Part shown: positions 1 through 13,249 of the stretch, piece by piece | Numbering within the stretch: the stretch's first letter is position 1 | Layout: each line of letters opens with the position of its first letter | Origin: Centrapalus pauciflorus | Lineage: Eukaryota; Streptophyta; Magnoliopsida; Asterales; Asteraceae | NCBI GenBank assembly: GCA_020465985.1 | Contig: JAANYP010004869.1 | Location: 434,001 to 498,000, forward strand | DNA length: 64,000 nt | Direction: 5' to 3' | Translations under genes and position numbers: made by a program | Notes under the pieces: generated by a model | Database searches by the model: none | Seen by the model: only the letters and a program-made list of their open reading frames with translations | Told to the model about the DNA's origin: nothing

Positions 1-1928
1 ATAATTCTATATGGCTAAATGCTAGAATATATTTGTATCTTTAGTTGTTTGGATTACTAAGATGAACAAAAACTAATAAATTTAGGCAAAACTTCTCAAA
101 TGGTTACTAGAAAAACTGAAATTGTTTTAAACTTAAATTCATAAGATTTAGATGAAGTGTTTGAATTGTGTAGATACACCGTCATGTTTTACCATTCATG
201 AACATGGAGGAAAAATAAGACACGTATGTATATAATTAACTTCCATTATTGATATTTCATCTTTATTTATAGTTTGAAGATTTTAAAAATGTTGAAATAT
301 TCTAATTGTGAAAACAAAAACAAGGATATGAAAAACATAAAACCAAAAACAATGATAGAAGAATTAGTAAGTCTCAAAGTAGGACTCTATAAATATTATT
401 ATGATTTATAATAGTTACTAGATAGACCTGATGAAATTTGTAATATTTATTAAAATTAAAATATAATTTGATTTATGTTCATAATAGAAATGAAATTATA
501 GTGTTTTTATCGATTTTAGTAACTAACCAGTTACGGAGATGAAGCCATTGTTAAAATCGGTAAACTTATATAATGTTGTTTTTATTCTACGCATGTGTTA
601 AAATTTGTTTTAAAGTTTGATAAAAGTTGTAAACGTCGTTTCAATTCAACACATGAACACAATTACCCATAATTAAGATTTAGTAAAAAAACTTTTTCAA
701 ATTTGCATAAAATATAAACGTCTACAATTATATCGATTTAAATAAATTTGACACATGCATATAATATAAACAATGTTTTGTTTTTTTTTATTAACTTTAG
801 CAAAAAAAAAAAAAACTTTTTAATTTTTTTCATAAACATGTTTTAATTAACATTATATAGATAGTATGTAAGTTTTACATACATTCATGTCTTCTAACTT
901 CTTAAAAATGATGTAAACATACAGTTACATAAATTTTTATATATGTGAACTTACATTTGTGTGATACATGATTTCATGTATTTAGAATGTGTGAGTGTAC
1001 ATTAAATTTATATATCATCTGTGTATTATTAATTAAAACATGTTTATGAAAAACAATTTCAAGAAATGTTTTTTATGAGTGGTAACTTCTGGTGCGCTGC
1101 ATATGTAAATATACTTTTTTTTAAAAAAAAATTTCATAAATATGTTTTAATTCACATTACAAAGATGATATATAAATTTCACGCATATTCACACATTCTA
1201 AATGTCTGAAATCATGCATCATATAAATGTACGTTCACATACATGCAAATTTATGTTAGTGTATGTTTACATTTGAGTTAAGACATAAGTGAAATTTAAT
1301 ATGAAGTGTTAGTAAAAGTTTCACTAATGACAATTAATAGTAATATTAAAATGGTTTTTGGAAATACTATATAGCATAACAGAAGCGAGATATAGTTTAC
1401 CAACTTAAGTTGAACAAACAATAAATAATAATAAAATGACATAAGCCTTTTTAAATTAAGTCATATTAAAATATTAATTTAAGTTTAAACACGATTAAAA
1501 TTAGCAAGTTCAAATTAAAATAATAATATATATAACCACCAATTATCTTTTATATAGAATGCATGATTGCAGAAAGAAAAGTATTTTAAATTTCAAAATC
1601 TATATCTATATAAGTATATTATAAAAAATAAAATTAAATATTAAAATAAATAAGTTTAAGTCGTAACATGTTAATTTAAAAATAAAAATTTAAAAGAGTA
1701 TTAAAGAAATAACTATTATTCACACATATAAAAAAAATATAGATAAACGAATATTTTTGACAAATAACTATACTCTTCTTTAATTTTTTATAATAATAAT
1801 TAATATTCATATGGATTAATTATAAGTTTACGTACATATTATTTAACCAATTATTTTTTAAAAATTATCCACGTAATATGTGGTTCATAAACTAGTAAAA
1901 TCATATATGATCAAATCTATGGGTAATC
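1..1928. other. AT-rich intergenic DNA with partial MITE copies
   Basis: I see no gene here. The stretch is very AT-rich with homopolymer runs. Two partial copies of the repeat that is complete at 31309-31670 are recognisable. One runs about 815-1105 and ends in the same GCGCTGCAT-bearing terminus. The second runs about 1118-1290 and shares the CATAAA(C/T)ATGTTTTAATT block. Neither keeps both ends. Confidence 0.6.
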
Positions 1929-2475
1929 TAGGGATGAGTTCGGTACCGGACCGGTCCCAACCAATAATGTACCGCTTGGTACCGGTTACAATTTTATGAC
2001 GATTTGGGATACCGAATATCGAACCAAATTCAATTGATCGGTACTTGTTCGGTCCCGGTATCGGCACCGGTTTTACGGTACTATACCAAATTAGGTACCG
2101 AAAATCCAAGAAAATAAACAAAAAAGAACATTTCAAATTTACTTAGCAACTTGTTGTAACCATCCATTCAATTCTCACATAACGATAAAAATATATTTTA
2201 GTTTATGATTCCAAATAAACCAAGTCATACAAAATAAATCATTATCAAAGTTTATTGGTGATGAAGAAGACATGAAGAAGACTTACTTGACTTGAGTCAA
2301 AGTTTACCGGTAGCGGCAATACCGGTTTTACTGGTACCGAAACCGGGTAGTACCGATCCCGAAATATGACAATTACATAAACCGAATACCTGACAGAACG
2401 TACCGGTACAGTACCGACCGTATCGGTTCGGTCCCGCTTCGGTACCAGTTTTCGGTTTAAAAAAACCCATCCCTA
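1929..2475. mobile_element. Non-autonomous hAT-type element (547 bp)
   Basis: The element starts TAGGGATGAG and ends CATCCCTA, so its termini are inverted repeats. It is bracketed by a perfect 8-bp direct repeat GGGTAATC (1921-1928 and 2476-2483), the target-duplication length of the hAT superfamily. The interior is packed with CCGGTACCG-like blocks in both orientations and has no transposase. The 83-codon frame inside on the minus strand is judged spurious. The element at 11812-12643 shares its terminal TAGGGATG. Confidence 0.85.
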
Positions 2476-2483
2476 GGGTAATC

Positions 2484-3694
2484 TATATAGTTGGGATTGA
2501 AGATTAGTATGAATTTATGGCATCATAGACATAGTCATTGATCTAGGGAAGGGACATATGCCATCTGGAATGGTCCTCTAATTATACCCCACAACCTACA
2601 AAAGTGCCCAAAAGGCCAAAACTAAAAGGTCCTCTCCAGGTGCAAACTTTGTCCTAGCAAAGGAAACTAAACTACTCCTTCCCAACCCCAATAATTCACT
2701 CTCCATACCATTATCATACTAATACTACCTCATCATATTATTTCCCATTCTTTTTCCACTACATAATTATTTACTTTTTCAAACTTCAATTACCATTTTT
2801 TTTTTTCAGGAGCATCCTTGTCCTACTTTTGTAAAATATGGTTTTCAAAACCTTGTTTTTCCAAGATGATCAGTAGTAATCTTTAAAAAAAAAACATAGT
2901 CTTCAATCTCATAAACTAGTCTATTTACTAATCTATTACATGAGTTGAGTTGATTTAAAATTTATTTTTTAAATTTATAATTATACTTAAGATAATAATA
3001 AATATTGTTTTAATTTTATAATTGTCATTTAGACATCCGGTTCAATAATATTATACAAAGAACCGGATTGCGGTACTTTTCCATCTTCTACAGGCATGTT
3101 TCCTATTGTGAGTGTTGCAATGGTGAGTCCTTGGAGTTGATTTTTATATCATGGTGGATTTGTAACCAGAATCAAAGAGCCATTCTGCCATTGCATATGT
3201 TTTTGTATGTACTATGATAGCAGCCATCAATATGCCAAAGCAGAGACAGGTGCCAAAATATAGAATGACTTCTTTTTTTGAAACTAGCAGATGGATGCAA
3301 CAAAAAAAATAGAGTAACAAAGCAGGAGAATTACCGATTATTACAATTTACAAAGAACTTAACGATGGCACGATATTTAGTTTCTTGATGACCTTTGTTC
3401 ACCAAGAGATGAAACAATTGGCCCTTTTCTTCTTTTCAATGTAATTTGGGCAGTATCAAAAGCGAAAGCAGCGAAGATGATAACAATAAATCATACAGCA
3501 ATTGATTGTTTCTACAATAATCATCAATGTGCATAATAGCAATGATGACTTGACCACAATGAAAACCACACAGGATGTAAAAAGTACATAGAATTTAAGG
3601 CTAAGCAGATTTTCAGCACATAAAGTTGATCTTCAGATGCACATTTTAGAAATCAATGTGAGATTGGTACCTAGCCAGTAGCCGTGGAGCGAAA
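2484..3694. other. Intergenic DNA including the probable LOG 3' UTR
   Basis: No gene is visible. The right end, from about 3100, is less AT-rich and probably contains the 3' UTR and downstream region of the minus-strand LOG gene that stops at 3695. I found no clear polyadenylation site to fix its end. Confidence 0.4.
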
Positions 3695-6390
3695 TCAATT
3701 TGAATCATGTCCGAGTCTTGGATAGTTTCCCAATTCCTCCATCTGCCAACTCTCATGAGGTGCAACATGGTCATGCATAGGCGAGAATTGCTGCACCCCA
3801 AAAATAATAAATTTAATTAAATATGTAAAATATAAAGATATAAAAGCCTTTATCAAGAATCTCTTGCAATGAGTGCCTAACACAAATATTTCGATATCTA
3901 CCTCCATCTTTGCCAACAAATCTATTGCATTCGAGGCTGATAAAACAATTTGCCTAGCACCTGGCTTGATGAAACCTTCCTTGACTCCATTGTCAAATAA
4001 TGCAAGCAAACTGTCGTAATACCCATCAACATTTAGGAGGCCAACCTGAGCAGATAAATTTGGGGGTTATGGAAGCAATTCCCTGGTTGAGGATCTCAAA
4101 CACTAAACAATGTCAACTCACAGGTTTTTTATGAATTCCAAGCTGCGACCAGGTGATCATCTCTAATACTTCCTCCATTGTTCCATAACCTCCTGAAAGT
4201 ACTTATATCGTGAATAAAAACTTTCATGTAAGAAAATCACAAAGCTTGGACAGTATTTGAAAGATACCAGGAAGTGCAATAAAGGCATCAGCTTCTCGAG
4301 CCATTTCGGCTTTCCTTTCGTGCATGTCTGAAACTATTCGTACCTCTCCGACAGTTTCACCAGAGATCTACCAAAATTGGAAAACACAGACTACCAATCA
4401 CTGAATCATGCAATAGAAAATCTTTTTCATAGATCATCCGTGATTCAACGTATAAGTCGGTATCGGGTTATTCCAACATACTGGACAGTGATTGTGATAT
4501 CACGGAACTATGAAGACCATAAATTTAGTAGGGATAGCAATGAATCACATTATATCCAAGACTAAAGTGTCGTTTGGATCGTAGGAATTTGATATGACAG
4601 GATTTTGAGATGGCAGGATTTGAAAATGTTAGAACTAAAAAATGAAAGATTTATAAAAGGCTTAGTTTTAGGGATTATATAACAATTGGGGTAGAGGGAG
4701 GATGATGAAAAGAGGAGATTGGAGGAATACCAAATGCTTGCTGAATGAAATTAGATTCCTAACTCTCTTTTCAACCAAACATAATATGTAAGTATTTTGA
4801 AATTCAAATCCTAAACAAAGTCTTCAAGTCCTTCAAACCAAACACACCCTAAGCATTCATACATTCATTTGTTGTAATATTATGCTTACAGTAATTGATA
4901 TCTCAAGTCAATTTTGCATCTAGCATTTTACTACAAATTAATTTTCTCACCTAAAACAATCACCGCGACCTCTCCGCTATTACTTTCCTCCAACAGTCAT
5001 GTGTGTCCTATATAACATATTCATTATATAGCTAGGTTAAATTATAATTTCCCTCAGAAATTTCTTCTACAAGTTTCCACTTCCTCAGCATTTTACATAT
5101 ACTATATACATATTTCTTTTGTCACTGGTACAACAGATAAAATATGTTGTCTTGTTTCTTGAGCTGAAGTACCTTGAAAGTGCCTACTAAGTCGCAGGGG
5201 AATCCCGAAATAATATGTAAATGATGCTTATTTAACAAGCTAATTACGTCACCTTACAAGAACACATACAATGACTTTAAAAAACTTTTCATATTTGTGT
5301 CTGTAAACCATAATCCAACTAATAAACCAAACCATTTTGACTCAAAAGGGGTTGTAGGTAACTCAAAACAAACTAAAGAACTATAAATTTTATTTATGGG
5401 GAAATAAATACCTCAAGAGGTACAAGAGCTCTGGGAATAACCCTGCAAGTGAGTAAGCAATAATGATTTCATTAAAGCCAGGAATACTTTGATGACTGAG
5501 CTTTATTAATATAAATTATCAAACAGAACAAGGGTTGCTGTTTGTGTATATTACCCGAGAACATGGCAGCCTCCATCAAAAACTCTCTGAGATATCATAC
5601 CCATTAAACCAATACTTCCACCACCATATACCAAATTTATCTTCCTATTCACCTGTAATTATAAATTCAAAATAACCATAAAAACAACACTTCATGATGA
5701 AAAACAAAAACAAAAACAAACACCAATTTCATTACGAGAAAGCAAATTCTAAGACTTTTTTTTTTTATCAAACAGGTGACGCGCCAACAAGAACGGTTGC
5801 ATATCCAGTTGAAATCCCAAGTGATTACAATAACTACCAAAATAATCACAACATTCTATCAGAAGAAGAAAAACAAGAGTTGATGATGCAAGAGTCTTTT
5901 TCACCAACAGTCGCATATCGGATTCAAATCCCTCCGGTTACGAAAGGAAACAAAATAATCACAACATCCAAATAGTAAATAAAAACAAGGTTAATGACGA
6001 AAACATCAAACACCGATTACATAAGCAACCATGTTCGGATTGTCTTTTTATCACACCACCAAAATCATTCATCTATCCAATTCAAATAACCTGTAATAAC
6101 AAAATAATCACAGCATTAAATCGAAAAAAACAAGGATAGATGATTAAAACATCAAACACCAACTCGACAAGAAACCATTTTCTCAGAGACTTTTTATCAA
6201 ACAGATGGCGCACCACCAAGAACAGTCACATATCCAATCAAACAACATCAAACAAGCGAATTAAAGGAAACCAATTAACCATTTCATCTCCCAGTTCAGT
6301 AGCAGCAACACTAAATACTTCCCGATGACCAGGGTGACTTCCACAGAAAACGCATACCCTCTTGAACTTGCTGCTCGAACCCCCTTCCAT
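3695..6390 (-). CDS. LOG: LOG-type cytokinin riboside 5'-monophosphate phosphoribohydrolase
   Basis: This enzyme family releases active free-base cytokinin from cytokinin nucleotides in one step, acting as a soluble cytosolic/nuclear protein. Seven coding exons join in frame on the minus strand: 6390-6280, 5652-5555, 5442-5412, 4367-4268, 4192-4122, 4045-3902 and 3790-3695. They give 216 aa, the usual plant LOG length. Residues 10-17 read KRVCVFCG. The nucleotide-binding GGGSIGLMG lies at 47-55. R98-K99 and the family signature PGGYGTMEE (113-121) are intact. The start is the ATG at 6390, giving the usual short N-terminus before KRVCVFCG. All introns are GT/AG. Intron 3 carries a Tourist-like MITE and intron 1 carries degenerate tandem repeats. 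I see no disabling change. Which LOG paralogue it is cannot be settled by eye. Confidence 0.93.
4566..4849. mobile_element. Tourist-like MITE in LOG intron 3 (284 bp)
   Basis: The left end AGTGTCGTTTGG and the right end CCAAACACACCC form imperfect terminal inverted repeats. They are flanked by TAA at 4563-4565 and 4850-4852, the 3-bp target typical of PIF/Harbinger elements. There is no coding capacity. It sits inside the 1-kb intron between LOG exons 3 and 4, clear of the splice sites. Confidence 0.7.
5695..6260. repeat. Degenerate tandem repeats in LOG intron 1
   Basis: About three diverged units recur in this intron. Shared blocks are AAACATCAAACACC, TTTTTATCAAACAG followed by a GTGACGCGCC- or ATGGCGCACC-like stretch, then CATATCCA, with interspersed AAATAATCACA. 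The short open frames on both strands here (for example 5694-5975) are by-products of the repeat and lie wholly within the intron. Confidence 0.55.
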
Positions 6391-6812
6391 GTCAACCCCT
6401 TCTTCCCAAAACTTATCAAAAAAAAAAACCTTCCAAGATTCTATGACAAAAAGAAAAGGTAATCAAGGCTTGCACATTTATTTAAAGGCTTAAAGGGGAA
6501 AACTGAGATTACATACAAAATGGGTATCCGTAATTTATATAAACAAATAACTTTTAGAAGTTGGAAAATTCAATCTTCGGCATAAATGATGACGGTAAAA
6601 CACCAATGAAAAGAAAGCCCACATGTACTCTATTCACCGCCTGTTTGTCGCCTTGTAGATAGGATACTCAATTATAGAAATAATAAAAAAGCATCATCAA
6701 AAATGGTAATTTAATAATCGTTGAATGTTATCCATCATTGTAAGTTATGTTGAATGGGCCAAGAGTCCCACTCTCAAATCGGATTCGATTTCGATACATG
6801 ATTATTTATTTA

Positions 6813-7182
6813 GAGGGCGTTTGGATTTGCGTTTAAAAAAGTGTTGTAGCGTTTTGAAAACTAATAATCAGATAATAGTCCTAACAAAATGTGTTGTTGA
6901 AAATTTAGTGTTTGGTTTAGCTTTTGTTTTGTTTGCCATCATAACTACAAAATAATCAGTTTTTAAAGTGTTAGTATTTGCGTTTTAACTTGTAAAATGA
7001 CCAAATAATCACTTATTAAGCAAATAAGCTACATTTTTTAACTTATGAAAAAATGTGGTAGGATCAATTCTAAACGCAAATAACCACGTATTACATAATG
7101 CAATCTAAAAACTTTTAACTAATTATTTGCGTTATTGTAACGTAAAAAGCTATTCGTTCATAATGCAAAACCAAACACCTTC
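6813..7182. mobile_element. Tourist-like inverted-repeat element (about 370 bp)
   Basis: The left end GAGGGCGTTTGG pairs with the right end CCAAACACCTTC, and the subterminal regions also pair (TTGCG blocks against CGCAA/GCAAA). The flanks read TTA and TAA, so the 3-bp target duplication is not perfect and the superfamily call rests on the GTTTGG-type terminus. No coding capacity. It lies upstream of the LOG gene. Confidence 0.55.
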
Positions 7183-8390
7183 TAAGACCCCTTCCTCCTC
7201 CTTTAAACTTTATTTTCTTGCAAAAAAACTTGGGACTAAATTATTAAAATAAAATACATTTGACCATCAAAGGTCAACTAACTAGTTTATTGGCTATTAC
7301 CTGAATATTTTTAATAAATGTTATTTATATAGTAGAATGAAAAACTAAAACATATAGATATTAAGTTTTAATTATTATTATGTTACTAGCTTTATTAATA
7401 AATATAAATATTTAATACCTCTTTACGATGTTTATTTATAAATTAATGTATTTTAAGTAAAATTAATGGGGATTTTAGTTTATATATAACATAATATTTT
7501 TATATTTTATTACAATAAATAAATTGAGATGAAATACATTTTTACCAATTCATTACTTTTAAAATTTTAAAATTTTTTACGTATATGTGTATTTATTTTT
7601 AATATATTCTTTAAATTTATAAAGTATAAACACAAATATATATATAAATATAGATGTGATAAGATTTAGATTTAGATTTAAAATTGATTTATAATTCAAA
7701 TTAATAAACATATAAAACATAACAAATCAACACATAAAGTATTTTCTAATCAGAATTGTTATTTAAAATGTTTTTATTAATTATTTTGTACTTTTCAAAT
7801 ACGTATTACTTGAACATTTTAATAAAAGTTATTTATATATAATGTATTTAGATAAAAATTATAATATATAAATATTAGTTTTAGTTAAGAAAAAACAGAT
7901 TGGTATGATTATCTGTTAATTGAATTTAGATTAATTAATAGATTGACAAATTTTTTAAAAAAATAATGATGACAAATTACATCATTAGATGGTGACAAAT
8001 GGTAGATAGATTTAATTATTTATTAATATTTAAGGATTTTAAATAATCAAATGAATTTAAATGTATTTTATTTTAAATATATAAATTTATATTTATCTAT
8101 TCTGTTGTATCACACGTAACATTTTGATGTTTTCCTTTATTATATATACATTAAAAAAATATATCATAAACTTAAATATTATTTTGAATAATTTATATCA
8201 TCATAAGCATTTAAAAATTTTAAAGTAAGTCAGATATTTTAACAACTTATTTAACGACATAAATGATTAGTTTGCTAATGATTAAAGATAACACAAATAA
8301 TTTTTGAATTTATGTTTCCAACTAGTAATTTTTATTTAGTTAACAAGCAGTAGTTGCTTATTTCATGAAATAAGCTGGTAATAAATTTAA
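7183..8390. other. AT-rich DNA with a Helitron terminus relic
   Basis: No gene is visible. At about 7280-7350 an ACTAGTTTATT start followed by ATTACCTGAATATTTTTAAT resembles the reverse-oriented Helitron 3' end seen intact at 39279, but its hairpin has decayed. The rest is AT-rich sequence without recognisable structure. Confidence 0.4.
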
Positions 8391-9349
8391 GGGTTAAAAT
8401 TAAAAAAATTTAATCAACTTTTTGTAGTTTCTCAATTAAACCCCTAAATTTTTTTCCAATTGTTTAAATCTCTAAAATGTGTTTGTCTTATTTTAAAGTA
8501 GATACTAGTCTATTAGCCCATGTATTACATGGGTATATTTTATAAATGATTTTTATCTTAAAACATATATAACTACTAAACTATTATTATAAAGATACCA
8601 AAAATAAATTAATAATGAAATTATATTAATTTGACCTAACAAGTATATAAATTATATAATTAAAAATGATGGGAATAAACAGAATTAGCCTTTGCAAAAA
8701 TGAATATGTGTTTTCATGTTCCATTAACCTAATAATGGTTAATTTAATAAGAAAATATGGTGGTGAAAAATTATTTTGTAATATTATGACTACATGATGA
8801 AATTTTTTTATTAATATACATAGATATAAATATAGGTTTTAGTTGTAAGGTATTGCATCAAGAAAATTATTAATTATATTATCATTGATATAATTAATTT
8901 AGTTGATTAATTGAGTTGCAAAATTAGGAAACAAATCAAAAAACAAATTTTATTTACTTTCCATTGAATTAAATTAATTATGGTTATGTGCTAAATTAGG
9001 AAAGAGCGGGAAAACGAAAAAAATGATATTCTTAGAGAATGACACTTGTACAAAATTGTTTTCTTTTATTAATATGTATAGATTTTTGACCGGCTACCAG
9101 ATTAGCCATTAATACACAACTGATAAAATAAAAAGTTTAAAGATTTAATTCTTAAAATATGAAAAAATGGTGGATTTTTTCCAACGTTTATCAAGTAAAA
9201 AAATATAAGGTAACTTGTTTGGTAACAAGTCAGACATACACTTTTTAATAAGTCAAAAATAATTTAGGGACTTAAAATAAGAAAAAAAAAGTTTAGGAAC
9301 TTAATCACGAAAATCAAAAAAGTTGATAGGGTTTTTTCAATATTAACCC
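8391..9349. mobile_element. MULE-type MITE split by a nested Helitron
   Basis: The left end GGGTTAAAATTAAAAAAAT and the right end ending AATATTAACCC are terminal inverted repeats, and pairing continues inward (CAACTTTTTG against AAAAAGTTG). A perfect 9-bp direct repeat TAAATTTAA flanks it (8382-8390 and 9350-9358), as expected of Mutator-like transposition. Removing the 578-bp Helitron at 8505-9082 leaves a MITE of about 380 bp. No coding capacity. Confidence 0.8.
8505..9082 (-). mobile_element. Non-autonomous Helitron (578 bp), minus orientation
   Basis: Read on the minus strand it begins TCTATACATATTAATAAAAG and ends with the hairpin CCCATGTAATACATGGG, then CTAATAGA and CTAG. This is the Helitron pattern of a 5' TC, a 3' hairpin and a CTRR terminus. 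The host bases are A at 8504 and T at 9083, matching insertion between A and T without target duplication. It carries no Rep/helicase reading frame. It lies inside the MULE-type MITE at 8391-9349. Confidence 0.8.
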
Positions 9350-9359
9350 TAAATTTAAT

Positions 9360-11811
9360 AACATATTGTACATAAAAATAATGCGATCAGAATTATATAT
9401 TAATTTTTTTATAAAATGTGTCATATCAAATGTTATAAGAGGAAAAAAAAACAAGTAGATATCATGTACATAATAATAAAATAAGTCGGATGCTTACCTT
9501 CCTGCTGGAGGTGTATGACTGTGAGTTTTACTATTCATCGGATTTGTAAATAAAAGTATTTATTATATAAAGTTGGCAAAATATAAAAAAAACAATAAGA
9601 ATAAAATTTTAATATATGTGATAGGGAAAAAAAATAATGATTTAAGATAAATATAATATATTAAAGTTATTTTAAACATAATAAAGTAGTAAGTGGGTCT
9701 AAATTAATAATTTTCTTAGAATGTATTATGGATGTTGAATAGAACGTTATAAATGAAGAGTGACATGTTTATTATACCCTTGAAAGCAATTATTATTACG
9801 GATGCTCTAAGGTGTATTTGATTTAAATTGTATTTTACTTATAATATAATAATCTTATTAATGAATTCATCATCAATACTGCTTTATAAAAATTTATCTA
9901 CAATTCCATCAAATTTATTTATTTTTTAATATAGTCATCTTAAATTTTGTTTTTGAATTAAAAATACAATTTAAAAAAATAAAAATGTATGATCTATAAT
10001 TAATTATAACTAGTCCTTTTTTAATACTCCAAAAAAAAACATATAATTGAGGCCCCTTCCCTTAACATTAATATATTTCATATAAAAATTAAAAAAACAA
10101 ACTATGATTGTTATGGTAGTTGTTAAGATTGTGACTAAGATCGTATGAGATCATACGAAAGTCTCACCAAATAATTTTGAGTATGATCGCTATAGGATCG
10201 TTTTTAGCAAGCTCAGTCGTTGGATCGATCGTAGGATCGTATTATCTAATTGGATCAGCTAAGAAATCCGATCTGTGGCTAGGAGTCCTCAATTCAAGGT
10301 GGCCAAAAAATGATGAGTTGCTTTTGCCAAGCTCGTAGGCTCGTAGCCATTCTTGTTTGAATTCTCTGAACGTCGTTAACAGTGTAACGATCGTAGTGTG
10401 GTCATGAAGTCTCCTGCAGTCAGTTAACTAAAATTAATCTAGAATTTCTATTGGGCTAAATGAATCTTGGACTGGATAACGGGCTGAATAAAAAACAAAA
10501 TAATGGGCTTACATGAATTGAAAATTACTGCTCTTTTTTATTCTAACTTTGAACACTAAGATGGCCCGGCCCGCCTGCTCACTGGACCAAAATTTAATAA
10601 TAAATATTAATATAATAATTACATTTAATCCAATGAGACTCTAACACTTTGCGTCAACAATCAAAATCCGAACTATCTTTTGACGAAGTTTTTTCAATTT
10701 TAACCCTATAACTAATTTCAAACTTCATCACTATTCACTGAATACTAGGCGGTCTTTATTTTTTAAGAGTGTTAAATGTTTGAAATTTAAAAATCACGTT
10801 AAAATTTAATAGTTTGATTAAATATGAAATTAAGATGTTGTTAAGTTGACTTTAGATTGATCTTTCTATTAGAATTAAGATATAATTTTAGATGTACCAA
10901 TCTTTTAACTCTGAATGCAAATAAACAATCTAAAGTAAATTTAATTATGAAATTTAAATTTTAAACTTATTTAAGAATGTCTTAAATCCTAATGCAAACA
11001 ACCAGTGCCTAACAGTCCATTTGTTTTGACATTTTTAAATCTCAATTCGTCAAAAAATTTAAAATTCAAATTTTAAGTGATGTTATATTGTTTCCTGTAT
11101 TTCAAATTTAAGTGAATTTTAGATCTTAAATGAAAATTTTAGGCTTATGAGATCTAAACCTCTAAAGGTCAGTCTGTAAGTTAAGAGATTGATTTCCGTC
11201 TGAAATATGAAATTGTCTTTTGAAATTGAATTAATATTTTATTTAATTAATATATTAAAATAGATTTAATTAATTAAAAACAATTATTTAATTAAATTAT
11301 AAACATAATCAATTATTTTAATTAATATATTACTTTAATTTAACTTTTTATATTTAATTAAATATAATATATAATATATAGCATATAATGTATAATTAAT
11401 TTAACTTTATATAAATTGATATTTTATATGTCTTATTTATTTGTTCTTTTTGTTTTAATTTTACTTTAACTGTTTTTCATATTAATGTAATTTAATTTTA
11501 TCCATAATTTGTAACATCCCACTGTTTATTACTCGCAGGTCAATTTAAAGTCTTAAAGATATCGAGTTAACCGTGTTAGAGATGTCGTTCTATAAAAATA
11601 TTACTTTTTAACAAACTGTTAGAATTGAGATGTAAGCTATGCAAACATATAACCATTTGTTGAAGAAAGTAATAAAGATGGTGGGAGAAAAATAAAGGAA
11701 GGTGAGGACGACGAATATGAAGCTCTTAGGCTATCTTCAACCAGGTCATTTCTTCATCTTCAAATATAAAAAAAAAATATAAAATCTTTTAAGAATATTC
11801 ATACTTCAAAT
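9360..11811. other. AT-rich intergenic DNA
   Basis: No gene or intact element recognised. A less AT-rich island at about 10120-10440 contains repeated GATCGTA/TAGGATCGT motifs and may be an old repeat, but it has no open frame and no termini I can define. Confidence 0.4.
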
Positions 11812-12643
11812 TAGGGATGTGGGGAATGACCGGAAAACCGAACCGAAACCGAACCGGAACCGGAACCGATTGGAACCGATTTTTAGTATTCGGTTCGGTT
11901 ATCGGTTCTTATAATTTTTAATTTTCGGTTATCGGTTATTCGGTTAACGGTTCTGCGGGTTTCGGTTATATCGGGTATGAAACCAAGAATTCGAAAAGTC
12001 CATGGCATGGATACCAAGAAAATTTAAAAACTCATGATGGGAATTGTGAAAAACAAAAGATTATTTGATGGTTGTCTTCCTCAATCATCACCATACCTAA
12101 CACTTGGAAGAATTAATTGCATCGATCAAATCCACTTTGTTCTAAAAACAAGCAATTTTTAAAATACAATCAATAATTAAGAATATATCACTATAGTTAA
12201 AGAAGTAATTCAGAATGATATTTTATCAAGATTTACATTCAATAAAACGTTAACCAAAAGCAATCTAGATTTGAAAATCCATTAGGAATTGTTCAGGTTG
12301 AAAATCCATACTTCACGTTGACATTCATAACAAAAATATTTTTTTTGGCAAAAGTATAATAAAACGTTAATCGTGTTTTTTTGTTTATATCTTGTTATAA
12401 TATATATATATTTTTGTTTATATCTTGTTATAACAAAAATATGTAAGTATATATATATTTTTTTTGTAAATTTTGGTTCTAATCGGTTCCATACCCGAAA
12501 TACTTGTACCATAACCGAACCGGAACCGGAACCGTGTTACAATTATTGGTTCGGTTATCGGTTCTCACAATCTTCAATTTTCGGTTTCGGTTAAATCGGT
12601 TTCGGTTCGGTTCGGTCTGGTTTCGGAACCGTTTACATCCCTA
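11812..12643. mobile_element. Non-autonomous hAT-type element (832 bp)
   Basis: The element begins TAGGGATGTG and ends ACATCCCTA, flanked by a perfect 8-bp direct repeat CTTCAAAT (11804-11811 and 12644-12651). Subterminal arrays of GAACCGGAACCG and CGGTTCGGTT face each other. The middle is AT-rich, with a repeated TTTATATCTTGTTATAA block at about 12385-12435. The short open frames inside are not convincing genes. Same terminal octamer as 1929-2475. Confidence 0.85.
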
Positions 12644-12916
12644 CTTCAAATTAACTTCAACTCTAACCATATATCTTATATGAAGAAATGAATAGTATTC
12701 CTTCGTATTTGAAGAAATTTTTTTATTCCTTCAAAATTATCTTAATATTTAAAATAATGAAGTATGTTTTAGGAATAGATTTCTCATTCTTCAAACTTGA
12801 AGCAAAGGTTGGAAAAGGCCTTTGCTCTCTATTCTTGAAACATTTTGAATGAAGGAATGCGAAAGGAAATTAGGAAGACGAAATAAATTAAATAAAATTA
12901 TGTTCTTTTATTTTTT

Positions 12917-13249
12917 GGTTTATTAGGGAAAAAAACCAATATGTTTTTTTTTTGTTTTCGTTCATCCATGTTATTTTTTTTTTTTCATAAAAAGTCCTTA
13001 AAATAATTTTTTTCTTTTTGGTTTAGTGAAATTTGGATATTAGAACCCTGTTATAATTAGTAAAAAAATTTGGACATTAGAACACATTTTTTTTCAATTT
13101 TTAAAACCCGGTTTACTAATTATAACAAGGTTCTAATATCCAAATTTCACTAAATCAAAAAGAAAAAATTAACTTAAGAACTTTTATGAAAAAAAATAAC
13201 ATGAACGGACGAGAACGTGAAAAATGTTAATTTTTTTCATAATAAACCC
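12917..13249. mobile_element. MITE of the TTTATTATGAAAAAAACC family
   Basis: Arms pair over most of the length. The left arm holds GGTTTAGTGAAATTTGGATA and the right arm holds TATCCAAATTTCACTAAATC. The right terminus TTTTTCATAATAAACCC is the reverse of the family's usual start. Relatives lie at 31809-32085, about 55819-56110 and 56120-56427. I could not find a matching target duplication for this copy. Confidence 0.65.

Noticed and set aside
5694..5975. 93-codon plus-strand open frame
   Set aside because: It lies entirely inside LOG intron 1, within degenerate tandem repeats, and has no family resemblance.
12917..13249. 9-bp target duplication for this MITE
   Set aside because: The left flank TTTATTTTT and the right flank AAATCATTA do not match, so I did not claim one.
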